In this document: positions 32,830 to 45,339 of the stretch, one piece after another
Layout of the letters: every line of letters starts with the position of its first letter
Numbering within the stretch: the first letter of the stretch is position 1
Assembly: GCF_905404315.1 (NCBI RefSeq)
Contig: NC_066265.1
Span: 24,390,501-24,454,500 of the forward strand
Direction of reading: 5' to 3'
From: Leptidea sinapis
Taxonomy: Eukaryota > Arthropoda > Insecta > Lepidoptera > Pieridae
Length of the DNA stretch: 64,000 bases
Position numbers and translations under genes: made by a program
The notes under the pieces: model-generated
What the model saw: the letters and a program-made list of their open reading frames with translations, nothing else
The model's database searches: none
What the model was told of the DNA's origin: nothing

Positions 32830-34490
32830 ATTTAGCGGTGTAACTATACATCTAGTGGTTTTTAAGAGGGCTTAACTTTAAAATTATTATTGCTGTTATG
32901 TATGTAATTGTGATTGCTGTACGCATCGTCATCTTCGTGGATGCTATAAGAAAAAAATGCCTGCCTCTAGCATGATAATATGTTACCTATATGTTGTCCC
33001 AATTTCTCGTTAATATTCATGGAAAAAAGAATTAAATCTATTCATTTGCGTTTTGCTCTGAAATACATACAGATAAACGGAGAAACAGGGAAAAGTTCTA
33101 TAAAGTAATTTGTTCCAAAGACACATCTAGTATACTCGTTAAAACTATTCAATATACAGTTTTTACTTTGTTAGAGTTTTATATATTTTGTTGAAACAAT
33201 GTGATGGTTTTATTTAAATCACCGAAAGAAAATCATAACGCAACGCTCTAATAAAAACAAAATCTCCATTCTATTACGTATTTTCAAAGTAATATTTTGT
33301 TGTTCCAATCGGTATTAAAACAATTGTGAAAACAAATGATGAATCTTTTAAACAATGCCTAATGTTTGCACCGGCTAATAAATTGAGAGTACGTAGAAAA
33401 CGTAAAACAAAAATTCAACTTTTCCACCTCATTCTGCATTTCACGAACTCATTGTTAGCTCCGTTGGTTTTCACTTTTTGTGTGTGTAAGTGTAATTAAA
33501 CCCGCTGTTATAAAGTGTAGGTAATTTCGGTCCTCCGCGATGTGGCCGAATACAAAATGCGAGTTTTAACGGGAAATGTGCTTAAATTTAGGCCAAATTA
33601 GTCCGCCGTTATTAACTCTCGTAAATTATTAATAAATCACCTTCAAAGCTTTGGTATAATCGAGTAAAATAGCTAAATAGGTTTTTTATCATTTCTATGA
33701 AGCAGGCGGCTGGATGAATGATCGAACCGGGTTGAAAGTCACAGAGTGGAGCTTGTTTTAATTAAGGAAAGCTCTTTGTCAACTTCTGCTTTTAATTTTG
33801 ATGAATAAAGAAAATTATTTATTTGGCGGCGTTTGCGTTCACTCTGATTTATTGTTCAAGTTAACGGTCTTTTTACAGCGTTACACTCCCCTGAGGTAAT
33901 TCCTCTTTCATAATTTGGCGCGCTTGATGATAAATATTAAGGGATTTTATGATGAAAGTTTGACTTTACTATTTTCAAATATTTACGAACCAATCCTTCT
34001 TTGTTGTATCTAATTTAAGTTTTGTTCGCTCACGTGATAAAAAACATGTTGACTTTTTACTTATAAAGTAGGTAATGTCTTTAATTGATTGTATTCGTTG
34101 AGAATTTTACTTTGAATTGAACTTTAAAGTTTTGACTTCGAAAAGTAAGCAATGTCGCATCACCGACATTCGATTGAAAATAATACACCTACATGTTATA
34201 TCTATTGCTACAAATATTACGCGTATAATATGCGCGTACAAATGACTCATGCTAAGACAAATTATAAAATTATTAATAGTTATTAATTAGAGCACCGGTG
34301 TAAAATTAAATTTATGGTGTCGAATATGTACAAATTATGATTATATTTTAATTTTGGGACTAAATTTATTAATGGCGTAAAAGGTTTCCATACTTTTACA
34401 AGCTTAGTAATCTAAGTTATAAAAGTTCGTTATATTAACGTTTAATATTCTATATTTGTATTAATATGAAGAGAATATCTAATAACAACA
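32830..34490. other. Noncoding stretch
   Basis: AT-rich. No repeat or gene recognised up to the ratchet-point candidate. Confidence 0.35.
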
Positions 34491-34518
34491 ATTGTTTTTT
34501 TCTCTTTCAGGTAAGCAA
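34490..34518 (+). promoter_or_regulatory. Candidate recursive splice site (ratchet point) 1
   Basis: A T-rich tract (tttttttctctttcag) is followed with no gap by GTAAGC. The 3' splice site ends at 34510 and the 5' splice site starts at 34511, the zero-length-exon form known from long insect introns. A second site of the same form lies 20.1 kb downstream on the same strand. Confidence 0.5.
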
Positions 34519-34765
34519 TATTAGAATATATGATCACAATGGACAAGCGTAAGTTTTTCACGAAACCACACACGGCGTCATTAAACTTGATCGTGACAGT
34601 AAAACTTGTAAATTGATCGGCTGAGTGTAACACGCAACGATTCGTAGCTGTATCGGCGACCCGTCCGTAAATCTTTTAATCTCTTTACAATGGTCCAACG
34701 TCATAAATTCGACATCTGTGACTTTTTTATTACGATATTCGAAAATGTGACCCTCCCAACGGTAT

Positions 34766-34802
34766 GATAAAATCGTATTTTATGGACGCGTCGCCGTCAG
34801 TT
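34766..34802 (+). promoter_or_regulatory. Candidate core promoter (TATA-like plus initiator)
   Basis: GATAAAAT (34766-34773) lies 33 bp before the A of an arthropod-type initiator TCAGTT (34797-34802). An ATG-bearing short exon follows 41 bp later. Confidence 0.35.
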
Positions 34803-34842
34803 CATTAATTCACTCCATTTCATCTATTAACTGACGCACAAC

Positions 34843-34854
34843 ATGAAGCTTCAG
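34843..34854 (+). CDS. Candidate first coding exon (four codons, MKLQ)
   Basis: ATGAAGCTTCAG ends at a GTAAAT donor (34855). A short first exon coding M-K-x-x and then an intron is the usual start of insect cuticle and other small secreted protein genes. No second exon with a signal-peptide core was found downstream, so this may be the start of a gene with a long intron, or chance. Confidence 0.25.
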
Positions 34855-34860
34855 GTAAAT

Positions 34861-37477
34861 TGTAACAAAGTGAATTATTTTCATATTGTTGTATAAGTTT
34901 TTCGTTGCATTCATACTAAATGACTTGACATAAACGAATCGATTTCCCTCGTTAACAAAAAGGGAAAATGCAAACGTGCTGTGAATAGGTAATTCATCTT
35001 AAACGCTATTGTCAAGAAAACATTTTGAAGGTATTTTTAATATACAAAAGTTGTTTGGATCGAACAATAGAGGTTTCATGTTAATGTTCATATTGTGATT
35101 TCTGTATATTTTCCTTCTTGAGTAGCCCTATTTAGGGTAAGAATGGCAAAGGTCTCGCGATGAATAGATAATATTCAACGGTACCGAATTCTTCATCATG
35201 AATTGACAATTTTCAGATAAGGCGTTCATTTTAAACTACACATAAAATTTAAGAAAATCTTGAATAAATAATAGCTTTTAATGTTTGAATAAAATTGAAA
35301 AGATGATAAGATATAATATGCTGACCAAACTAATAATGAAGCAGGATAAATTACTAAACTCATTAAAGATTACTATTTTGTCTGCGTAATTCACTATAGA
35401 ATTCAGTTCAACCTTCCTTTTTTTGAAGCTATACTTCATTAGGCGCGTTGAATTTTTTGACATTTGCGTCATTCGGTATTTTTTATTTTATGGTTTCATC
35501 GTCCATTATTAGGACAGGCAAAGCATTCTAGCTCAGACAGCCGTATTCATTATTTAATAATTAATTGTCAAAGCCATATTTGCAAGATTTTTTACAAAAT
35601 TGTTCTTTCTAAAAACGTAAATAGCACGAGCAATAAATCATTTTAATGATTTTTGCTTCGTTAGGCCAAAGAAGTATAACATCTTACGTGCATACATAAG
35701 TACACACCCACTTTTTTTATTCTATTCAAGACACATTCTGTCATACACGAGCCATTAATTAAGATTGTTAATTTGCGATATTTCGTATAATATGAGGCTG
35801 AATGAAGGTAAGTATGATACTCAGGGGTTCTTGGAGTGGAGACATGTTTAATACAAACTGATGGGTTCGAGATAAAACCGCTAAGGAGTTGGGACCAACA
35901 AAATGAGAGGATGTCTAATTAATTTTCGTATAATTTGCCTCGTTATATCAATGCAAATATTTGTAGTTATATATATTTATACTTATATTATAAAGTCGCT
36001 AATTTTAAAGTTTGTGTGAGAAAAATGTTCTACGGAGATATCCTTTCAATTTCAAAAGTTTTGGGAAAACATTTAGGATAAACCTAAAATAAAGACTGTA
36101 TAAAATTATATATTTTAATTAGAATAATACCTCTTTAAAGTGGCTTGCGAACAACTATTATATTTGCAAAAATTTTCGGACAGACATCAAAGTTTCAAAT
36201 ATGAATGCAAAGTCGGGGCGGACTATTAGTTAAATGTATAAATTTTTGTATTAGTATGGTTTGATATAAACATTGTAAATAACTGAATTTCTCTTGCCGC
36301 TACCACGGGCAATGATTAAATTGAAGAAAATGAATTTTTCGGACTCGTACTCACATCTTTGAATTTGCAGTAAACAGATACGTTACTTCAAATTATTGTC
36401 CAGATTTTTTTTTAATTTGCATACATTTGTTTTTATTGCCAGTGAAGCAAATTAGCCAGCGAGCTTTTGTAACGTAATTCGCGTGAAACATTGGTAGTGA
36501 CGCCTCGTTTATAAACAATTGTGCCCGCAATTCCAGCACAGATGTGGATATAAACATCGCTGCTACTACCGCAAACGTCATTCATATTTTATTCAAACAG
36601 AATTTTATTTTACGATCAGACATCACCACGATTCAAGAGTTCGTAAGAAAGTACGCTCACCTTTATTGCGTGATTTTTTTCTCTTCTCAAACTCGTAGCA
36701 TTTTTATGCTCATCCTCTAAACTTTTGCAATACACTTATATCTGCCGTGGAACGCTAAGCAAATACAAAAAGTTTTCATGTTTAATCTACACGCTTTAAG
36801 GATTTTCATTGAAATATCGCACCTGGAGGCACTTTAAATAATCCACAGGGGCGTAATTTTTATTTATATACGATTCTAAGTTGCGATTCCATATGTATTC
36901 ATGATTCTTAATCTTAAATCTCATTTGATTATACTTTTTCATTTATCCACATAAACTGAATTTGCATGAGAAAGTTATTAATAAAGTTACATTTTAAGTA
37001 GATGAAAGAGTTAGTATCGCAGTATATATTTGATAAATAGATGAGTGGGAATAATTTTGTTGAGCGACGATATTCGCAGATTCCCGCTATGGCGCGTTGG
37101 GAATTCTTATCTACCAAACACAGCACTTTGATTACAAAAGAAGGAATATTTAAAGAAGATTTCACATGCTTTGTGTTTCCTCGCGTGTGTATAATTTACG
37201 TAAGAAATATGAACACATTATGTTGTCAGGTGCTCTTTACTTCGTAACTGGGTTGGTTATTATGTTTCAGTTGGTATGAAACAAAGCGCTACTTAAATAC
37301 ATTTTATACATTTTTATTATGACACTTGCTATCCGCGTTCAGTACATTTCCAATACAATTTTCATGGACCTATCTGATAGTCTAGAAACTACAGATTTTC
37401 ACTATCCAGTCTTTGCACAAAAACTTACTATCTTTTGGCTTAGTTAAATCATAAGTAATAAGCTCTACGTCACTTTT
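34861..37477. other. Noncoding stretch
   Basis: A good donor (GAAG|GTAAGTAT) after ATGAGGCTGAAT lies at 35793-35815. The - strand ORF 36393-36581 begins with a hydrophobic run but has no further support. No dispersed repeats were recognised. Confidence 0.35.
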
Positions 37478-37786
37478 TATATGAAATTAAGGGACGAGAC
37501 GAGCAAGACTTCAGCTGATGGTAATTGATACTCCCTGCCCATTACAATGCAGTGCCGCTCAAGATTATTGAAACATCCAAAAATTCTGAGCGGCAGTACA
37601 ACTGCGCTCGTCAACTTGAGACATAAGATGTCAAGTCTCATTAACCCAGTAATTTCACTAGCTACTAAGCCCTTCAGACCGAAACACAGTAATGCTTACA
37701 TATTACTGCTTCACGGCAGAAATAGGCGCCGTTGTGGTACCTACCCATAACCTAGCCGGCTTCCTGTACAAAGGAGCCTCCCACTG
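37478..37786 (-). mobile_element. Rep-A copy 8 (full length)
   Basis: It runs from gggacgagacgagcaagact to cctcccactggtaaa. It carries the private variants gctactaagccct and gcttacatatt that are shared with the next partial copy. The ORF 37547-37750 is spurious. Confidence 0.92.
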
Positions 37787-37789
37787 GTA

Positions 37790-37968
37790 AAACAACTGCG
37801 CTCGTCACCTTGAGACATAAGATGTAAAGTCTCATTTGCCCAGTAATTTCACTAGCTACTAAGCCCTACAGACCGGAACACAGTAATGCTTACATATAAC
37901 TGCTTCACGGCAGAAATAGGCGCCGTTGTTGTACCCATAATCTAGCCGGCAACCGGTGCAAAGGAGTC
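37790..37968 (-). mobile_element. Rep-A copy 9 (partial tandem duplicate of copy 8)
   Basis: It begins inside the element (aactgcgctcgtcaccttga) directly after the fixed 5' end of copy 8 and repeats it to gcaaaggag. The shared private variants show duplication rather than independent insertion. Confidence 0.88.
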
Positions 37969-38320
37969 AGGTGGTTTAATTCTCTAATTATGGAACCCTT
38001 AATCGTAATGTTGTTACTGACACAAAAAGAACTCAGAAATAGACGTCCAATTTATACATATCTTAAGGTTACTTATTACTTTGTTCTTAAATTATTGCTT
38101 GAAGCGTATACATAAATAATAGATAAGTATTTAAAAGCCTTTACCGAAATTTATTTTTCTTTACGTATTTAATGTTCTAATTTATTATTCTTTTTCGGTT
38201 TGACAATTGACTTACATATTTCAAAATCATTTATTTTATTACGAGCATCTTGAAGCAAATCTTTTTTGTTACTAATTATTATGATTTGTGTTCCATATTT
38301 GTGGCGAAATTGTTCTTCAT
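37969..38320. other. Noncoding spacer
   Basis: Nothing recognised. Confidence 0.35.
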
Positions 38321-38625
38321 TTTTTTATGGAAAAGGAGGACAAACGAGCGTACGGGTCACTTGGTGTTAAGTGATCACCGCCGCCCACATTCTCTTGCAA
38401 CACCAGAGGAACCACATGAGTATTGCTGGCCTTTAAGGAAGGTGTACGCGCTTTTTTTGAAGGTCGTATCGTCCCGGAAACACTGCACAAAGAAGTTCAC
38501 TCCACAACTTTGTAGTACGTGGAAGAAAGCTCCTTGAAAACCGCACTGTGGAGGACCGCCACACATCCAGATGGTGAGGATGATATCCTAACTTGTGGTG
38601 TGTCGTGCGAAAGTGGATTTTAGGT
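38321..38625 (-). pseudogene. LINE-B 3' end, copy 4
   Basis: The - strand reads THHKLGYHPHHLDVWRSSTV, RFSRSFLPRTTKLWSELLCA, VFPGRYD, then a deletion of eight bases that removes the MGT codons and shifts the frame. The 3' tail and an A-run (tttttttatgg on the + strand) follow. The + strand ORF 38250-38537 is a shadow. Confidence 0.87.
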
Positions 38626-39858
38626 TTTTTATTAACATCACTTATATCAACAATGTGAGCCCTTTGAGATTCGATAAAACATTTATTTGTCACAAACATT
38701 CAATAAAATATTATATTATTATTACTGTGAAAGAAACATTAATAAAATGTAAGTGAGAAATATTTCAAAAGTTTAAAGTTTCAACCGATCCAACAAAATG
38801 TATTCCATACGAATATGTTAAAGTTTGTTCAAAATTCAGGTAAAGGAACCTCTTCACTGCAGGTTGTTTATTATTGAAATATCGATGGATTGTGTAAAAT
38901 GTATAATATACGGACATAATGTTGTATTTGATTATAGTTATACACTTTAAAACTTAAGAGTCAACCTCTGAAATTTGTCGCTAATTATGTGATCTACTGT
39001 AAAGTCTGGTTTTTGTAATGTATTATTTGACATTTTATTTCAAAATTGCAAGATTTGAAGTACAACAAAAATATATTGTATTTTTCTTAATATAAAAACA
39101 ACAAAATAAAACTTTGCTCACATTTTTTTTTAATTTTTCTGCTAATACAATTTGCAAACATTTTGTACGGCGCTGACACGAATTATTTTTAAGGAAACTC
39201 CGAAATAAATACCAGTTAAGCTAAGCTTAAGGGGCTTCAATCTATTTCGAATGTATACACATAAAAACATGTCGAATACACGGTTCAAGTCTAACATTCC
39301 GGCGCTATCCCTTATGTTTGCCGAATCTATACAACTGTCTAAACTCATTCTCAGTATTTTCAGGAATACCTTCATTATGTCCACAAAGCTAACGAAATAA
39401 ATGTATTTCCTGTAATCAGAATAAGATTCTTATTTGGATTCTGATCCGATCATTGAGAACCCCCAATCGGTACAATTCCTCTCTTTCAATTATTTATTCA
39501 ATAACCTATGAATAGTTAAATTCAATCGCAAGCTTGGAAACCTTAATGATGTATATAGGAGTATATACGATGCTTCCATTATCACCACTGCAGCAATTTT
39601 TTTCATATTAATCATACGTTTTAGTTTGTATAGAGCTTTTTGTATTCATATAATAATAAAATTAAGTATATAACCTAGTAATAGGTAGGAACTTTGATAC
39701 AATCCAATTTATAAAAACCCAAATCAGTTAGATATTGAAACATATTAAGAAATATATAAATAATCTTCTAATTGAGAATCGTGATTCAAATTACTTACTA
39801 CCAATTCTCATTAGTAAATAGGTATTTATTTTTTATTTTTTGATGCTTATGATTTTTT
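38626..39858. other. Noncoding spacer
   Basis: The 80-residue - strand ORF at 39142-39384 has no domain I recognise. No repeats seen. Confidence 0.35.
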
Positions 39859-40095
39859 GGGCGCTCTAGACTTAAAGGTCCTTAAGTCGTATTAGTTCGG
39901 GAATATAGCAGCCGGCAGAGGACTCCACACATGGCCTTGCGTGGCAAAGTGTTTCTAGTGGAACACGTGGTGGTGGCGTCAGCGTGATGCTGGTAGAATT
40001 TCGCATTGTGATGTAGCATTCAATATTGAATTTCGGCTTCCGGTATTAATCTGAAGAACTCTTCTGAGCTATGGTTCCCTCGTCCCGTCTTATGG
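39859..40095 (-). repeat. LINE 3' fragment (family E), copy 1
   Basis: The blocks aaaggtccttaagtcgtatt and agttcgggaatatagcagcc match 56240-56300, and gtgtttctagtggaacacgt continues inward. It is a diverged, frameshifted remnant of another CR1/Jockey-like LINE end. Confidence 0.65.
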
Positions 40096-40867
40096 GTTGA
40101 ATTATTAATTTATATCAACTCGAACTAATGATGAAAGAATTTCCCTAAAATTTGCGTGTGAGAATAAATTCTATAGGTACCTATTGTTATATATATACTC
40201 TACCTATTGTTTAATAAAAAATACCTAGTAAATATCGTAGTAAAATAATAAATAGGTACCTAAACAACATAACAATGTTGTTTTGCAATACTTTGCTATT
40301 AAAAAACAGTTAGGCGTTATATTTATTTTTTCTTATCGATTAGATTGTATACATAACCTTCCTATATAAATTACCTTAAAATATTTCAAGAGAATGAAGA
40401 TTATGATAAAAATTCTCAAGAACTACAATGTTTCAAAATTCAAGACTATAATAATATAATCTTCTAATACTAAGATATTTGCTCTTAAATCCGTATCGCT
40501 CGCAAGACAATGTAAAGCTATGATAGAACAAGTTGTTTTTATGGTTAGTGTTTTCGATTTTATAGTGTTCCACACTAATACCTTCTTCGAACTACGCAAG
40601 AGCACTAATCGTAAACTTTATCGCACTTACTTTTCGGGAATGGAATGAACGCTGGATATATGGCGTTATTTTGTACAAGTTAAGCGGGCTCTGCTATTTG
40701 ATACGTTACTTAAGTTTATTATAGTGATAAAAAAAGAGAGGAAGAATCAATTCCCAACAGTAAACTTATTTAGAATGCTTACCGTAGAAGAATTAGATGA
40801 GAATGCTAATCGGTGTAATTTTCTCTGTAATGATACTTAGTATCTACCTACTACAAGGTTTTTTTTA
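40096..40867. other. Noncoding spacer
   Basis: Nothing recognised. Confidence 0.35.
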
Positions 40868-41176
40868 TTATGTACAATAAGGGACGAGACGAGCAGGAAG
40901 TTCAGCCGACGGTAATTGATACACCCTGCCCAATACAATGTATTACCGCTCAGGATTCTTGAAAATTCCAAATATTCTAATCGGCACCAAAATTGCGCTC
41001 GTGTCCTTGAGACATAAGATGTTAAGTCTCGTTTGCCCAGTAATTTCACTAGCTATGGCGCCCTTCAGACCAAAACTCAATAGTGCTTACACATTACTGC
41101 TTCACGGCAGAAATAGGTGACGTTGTGGTATCCATAATCTAGCCGGCATCCTGTGCAAAAGAGCGTCCCACTGGTA
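40868..41176 (-). mobile_element. Rep-A copy 10 (full length)
   Basis: It runs from a T-run and aataagggacgagacgagca to ccactggtaaa. ORFs on both strands are spurious. Confidence 0.9.
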
Positions 41177-41625
41177 AAATCATCTTGTGCTTATTATAAT
41201 ATGCGATTTTTCCTTTGATAAAAACATTACCAGTACATTGTGCACTAATGAGAAAGGGAGAAATGTGAACAATTCCGAAGAGACACTTTCTTCCGAGTGT
41301 CAGGTATATAGCTACACCGGCTAAAAAGCAAACGAAAATCATTAAACATAGCACATAAATAGTAAATAATAATAAACTTTAACACCGACCCAATTTTAAC
41401 ACTTAAATACCAACGCACTTTTTGAGGAGGGGTATATATTATTACTGGACCCCGCTATGGTTGAACCTACCTACTCGGATTGAACTTGCGATTAAGTGTC
41501 GTCATAAGCCTTATACACATACAAAGATCGACGTCGAACGAAAGCTAAGTAATGATCTCCCTTCTCCTTCGCTCTACGCTACACATACTCTCTCTATTTC
41601 CTTCCATAGCATTCAATATCTGTCG
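41177..41625. other. Noncoding spacer
   Basis: A pyrimidine-rich stretch at about 41560-41620 leads into the TATA motif. Nothing else recognised. Confidence 0.35.
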
Positions 41626-41630
41626 TTCGG

Positions 41631-41690
41631 TATATAAGGACCCGGTCACTGAAATTAGAATTTCACCCGAGCAAAGATAACAGTAAGTAT
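41631..41690 (+). promoter_or_regulatory. Candidate core promoter and donor
   Basis: TATATAAGG (41631-41639) is followed by a TTCAC initiator-like site (about 41662-41666, 32 bp from the TATA start) and then by a near-consensus donor, ACA|GTAAGTAT, at 41683. A short noncoding first exon of about 19 nt would result. This is a suggestion from motifs only. Confidence 0.3.
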
Positions 41691-42935
41691 CCGATATGTT
41701 GCAGTAATTATACTAAATTACCAAGTATTAAGTCCAAAGAAGCAGAATTTTAAAGTGCATTTGTGAGACGCGACGATTTGTTTTCATTCTAAATATGTTG
41801 TAGTTTGGTCTCGTTCGTTGTTCCAAGTTGGACGTACACATTTATCACTTTGACTCAACAAAACATCGGACGGGCACGCCAACGGCTGTTAAACTACTCT
41901 TTATCTGTTATTAGTGAGCACAAAAACTTAGTGGCTGTTGCTTTTACTATCCATATATTATTAGGAATTACTTAAACGCTTTTAGGTATTTTATTGAAAT
42001 CAAATTATTCTTAAAAAGGTTGAAGTCGATGCAGATGACACTCAAACGTCAGGATAAATAAATATTGTTATATTCCGCAATTTATATTTCATTATATATT
42101 TCGTTGTTATAATTGAATTTTTTACGATAACCAACTGTTTTTCATAAGAGGCTCAGAAAAACTATTATTCTATGATGAGAGGTATGTTTTAGCTACTTAT
42201 AGCAAAGAATATGATAATAGTTAGTAGTTATAGGTGACAGTGAAATAGGTAAATTGCACATATTAAATTATAATTTTCTTAATCTAAGTGTAAATTGTCC
42301 AAACATTAATTTCACTGGAGCTCCAACAATACTAAAATTATCTGCTAGTATAAACTTGCTGAATTACCTACTAATTACTAAATATATTACTAATTGCATA
42401 AGTTCTTAAAAGTTTGAAGCATACTGTAAGACACGTAAGTACTTAGCATTTAGTTGGCAACGTGGCATTCATTAGTCAACATATGCAATGTCTAAGTCCA
42501 AAATTTCTTGAATTTGATTTAATCACTTTAGTTACATCTTTATCTCGAGATACCTCCCAGGGATTGATTGTGCTAATTAGCGTAGAAAATAAAATGTGGT
42601 TGCAAAATAATCAAACGCATAGGCGTAATGCCTAAAAAAAATCAATCAATATTATTATTGAATTATTATGTGTTTTATCTGTTAAGTATTAATTACAAAG
42701 TTTCTAGTGTTACATTAACCCTGAAACCGACCTGCACTTGACCGTTTCTATCACTGTTATTTAAGTAAACAGACTCTTAGGTACATACCGGGTTCTAATT
42801 TTATTTAATTACCTATATAATATACATAATAAACTATACAATAAGCCTATAACTATTAACAAAATCGTTTCCGCAATACTATATATAATAAAAAAAAAAC
42901 TAAATATGAATAATTTATACATGTTCTTATAGCTT
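41691..42935. other. Noncoding spacer
   Basis: Nothing recognised. Confidence 0.35.
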
Positions 42936-42939
42936 GTTT

Positions 42940-43085
42940 CAATAGCTTTCAGTGACAGTCACTCAAATCACGTAAAATACTACTCATGGGTAAAACGCTG
43001 CGCGAGCGCCGAACGCTTGCCGAACTAAGTCGTACATTTTGAGGCGGAGAGCGCCGGTGTGGAAAGGTAAAACAGCCGTGAAATT
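42940..43085 (+). other. GC-rich patch
   Basis: The stretch gctgcgcgagcgccgaacgc and its flanks are far richer in GC and CpG than the surroundings. It contains an 18-codon ORF (42987-43043) and a donor-like AAAG|GTAAAA at 43068. It may be a promoter or 5' UTR for the exon candidate at 43798. Confidence 0.25.
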
Positions 43086-43797
43086 CTAATAAATAAACTT
43101 TAACTCTTTATCATGACAATACTACATATAATTTATATAAAAATCCATATCTCTCATCTCCATAAAGCATTGATTTAAATCAGAGACAAGTTTTATAATT
43201 ACGCCTTACTATCACAAATAATATTAATATAATCTTCGAAATGACCTCACGGACGTATAGTTCGATAATCGATTTACTGCGTGTGCGTGCGTATGAACTC
43301 AATGAAGTGAGCGTGTGTAAATAATAATAATAAGAAGATAAAATAAATTTGAGTTGAGGTGAAGTAGGTATAGCGATTAGCGGGTTACTAAGCAGGTGAA
43401 AATAATATAGATGCTTGCAGAAGATTGCTATCAATAATTTTTACAAATAATAAGATCATAGTCTATGGTCCAATGACTCCAACAAATGACAGTTTGACAT
43501 TGACAATCACTTGGACGCGGAACGAGTTGACGCGTGACAACGGTGTCAGCCGGGGATAACTTACAAACATTACCTACCATTTACCTATGTCTTATTTACT
43601 TTTTACTAATTGATAATGAGGGTGATTTCAATTTGTAAGATTTAATTTTAACTTCTAATAAGTTAACGCGTGTAGTCTGTCATGCCATGGCTTAGTTCTG
43701 TGCTGTATTTAATATAATTAACAATTGTTAACTTAACTATTGCGATCGTTACATTTTAAAATATAATCTTATGTGTTCAAAGTGTATAAAAACAACA

Positions 43798-43881
43798 ATG
43801 TTCGGTATACGTGACATGTTTAATCGGATGCGATATTGTCATGATGAACGAGATGATATTAAATACTTAAATGGAGACAAG
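43798..43881 (+). CDS. Candidate first coding exon (28 codons)
   Basis: The context caacaATG opens a frame of 28 codons ending exactly at a codon boundary with a strong donor, AAG|GTAGGT (43882). The peptide starts MFGIRDMFNRMRYCHDERDD and ends LNGDK. It is charged and not noise-like. It lies downstream of a GC-rich patch on the strand that carries both ratchet-point candidates, so it may belong to the same gene as an alternative start. I recognise no family. Confidence 0.35.
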
Positions 43882-45339
43882 GTAGGTGTTTATTTATTAT
43901 ATCATAATATAAATAAGTGATATAATGCGATAGTAAACTCAAGTCATAAAAATTAAATGCGTAAGTTGTAAAGTAAAATTATTTTTCACTGATTTGTAAA
44001 TTGTCATAAAATTATACCTACTTACCCGCTTGATTTAATATTTATTCAACTATACTATTATGCTATATCATTCATTCTAAAAGCATTACGTAGTACGTGT
44101 ATCGATATCGCAGATACCTTGTTCGTATTATATTTTTTTATTACCTTATCCCGGTTACAAACGTTATTGTATTATTAATTATGAAAAATATACTTTATTA
44201 TTTATCCACCATTATCTACTAATAGGGAGAATTGTTATAGGTATGTGTTCGAATACGGAACACCCAGCATGTTTTGTCTCATTGGATGAACTTTTGTGGT
44301 CTAGCAATATTTGCTCTGTCACGGCGTAAGCATTTATCACTGTACGGTTACGTATCTTCGCAACACAGGTGGCAAAAGTTCCGAATGAAATGTACAAGCA
44401 CTTTGCTCGTATTAATCTTTTGTTGGAAATTTTATTGATAACTTGAGTTGACTCTTATTATTAACGAGAATAGCGAGTAGATTTTGGGAATTGTGTTTAT
44501 TTTTAACAATTCCTTCGTCCCACTTATTTATGTCTATCAGTAGTTAGTGTCTGCCTATTGAAGGATAGGTTGCGGGAAAGATCATCGTTAAATATATGGA
44601 GTGTAACTAAGGCTACTATAATAACGGTTCTGCGTATAAACAAAAACCCATTAGAACTGTACCAAAATAAAAACACTAGCCCACGCGTGGGGTCGATTGT
44701 ACGGAATTGGCTTATTAAGTATATAAAATGTATCAAATCGGTTAACAGAAGTAAAACTCAAATCGTCGAAGAAACAATTTAAAATTTTCGCTAAGGGCGA
44801 CTGGCGAACAGCATTAAACGTTAATGTACCGACAATACGCCGGGACAGGCCACTAAAAACTTTAGCCACTAGAGGGGTTGCAGGCTTGCAGTAAATACCT
44901 ACAGGCGGGTGCACTTTCATTGTTCTAAAAAGTAAATTTCAATAACCCAAGAAGTTTGACTACGTTGAGTCGCTGCCAGTCGCTAGCTTGAGTTTCGAGA
45001 GGTCTGTCGGAATGCCATTCTAGTTTTATGTATGGGGCCGTAGTTTATGATTTTAATAAGTCCAACTCACTCAAAATGTAACTTTATCGCTATTGAAGCC
45101 AGTTTGCGTTGAAAAGACGTTTGTTAATTAAAATAGTATTTAATAACGGCTTTAGTAATAGCGAATAGTGCAACTGAGTATGGCACGTATGTATTAGTTC
45201 TTCCTATGCCGTACCAATAAACTAAACATAATTTGAATAAAAGGTTCTAATATGATATTGACTTTTTTAGTTAATAAGCAAGTAAGTACCTATACTGTAA
45301 CATTTTTCAAAAAATAGGCCCTGAGACAAAGTCCATAAT
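43882..45339. other. Noncoding stretch
   Basis: Overlapping ORFs on both strands at 44524-44920 lie in a slightly GC-richer region with no recognised domain. A 12-bp palindrome CCCACGCGTGGG is at about 44680. No dispersed repeat recognised. Confidence 0.35.

Noticed and set aside
36393..36581. Possible secreted peptide on the - strand with a hydrophobic start
   Set aside because: The hydrophobic run is short, no signal-cleavage context or splice signal supports it, and it could easily arise by chance.
38836..38845. Another CAG|GTAAAG junction that could be a ratchet point
   Set aside because: The upstream sequence is A-rich and has no pyrimidine tract, so the acceptor half is not credible.
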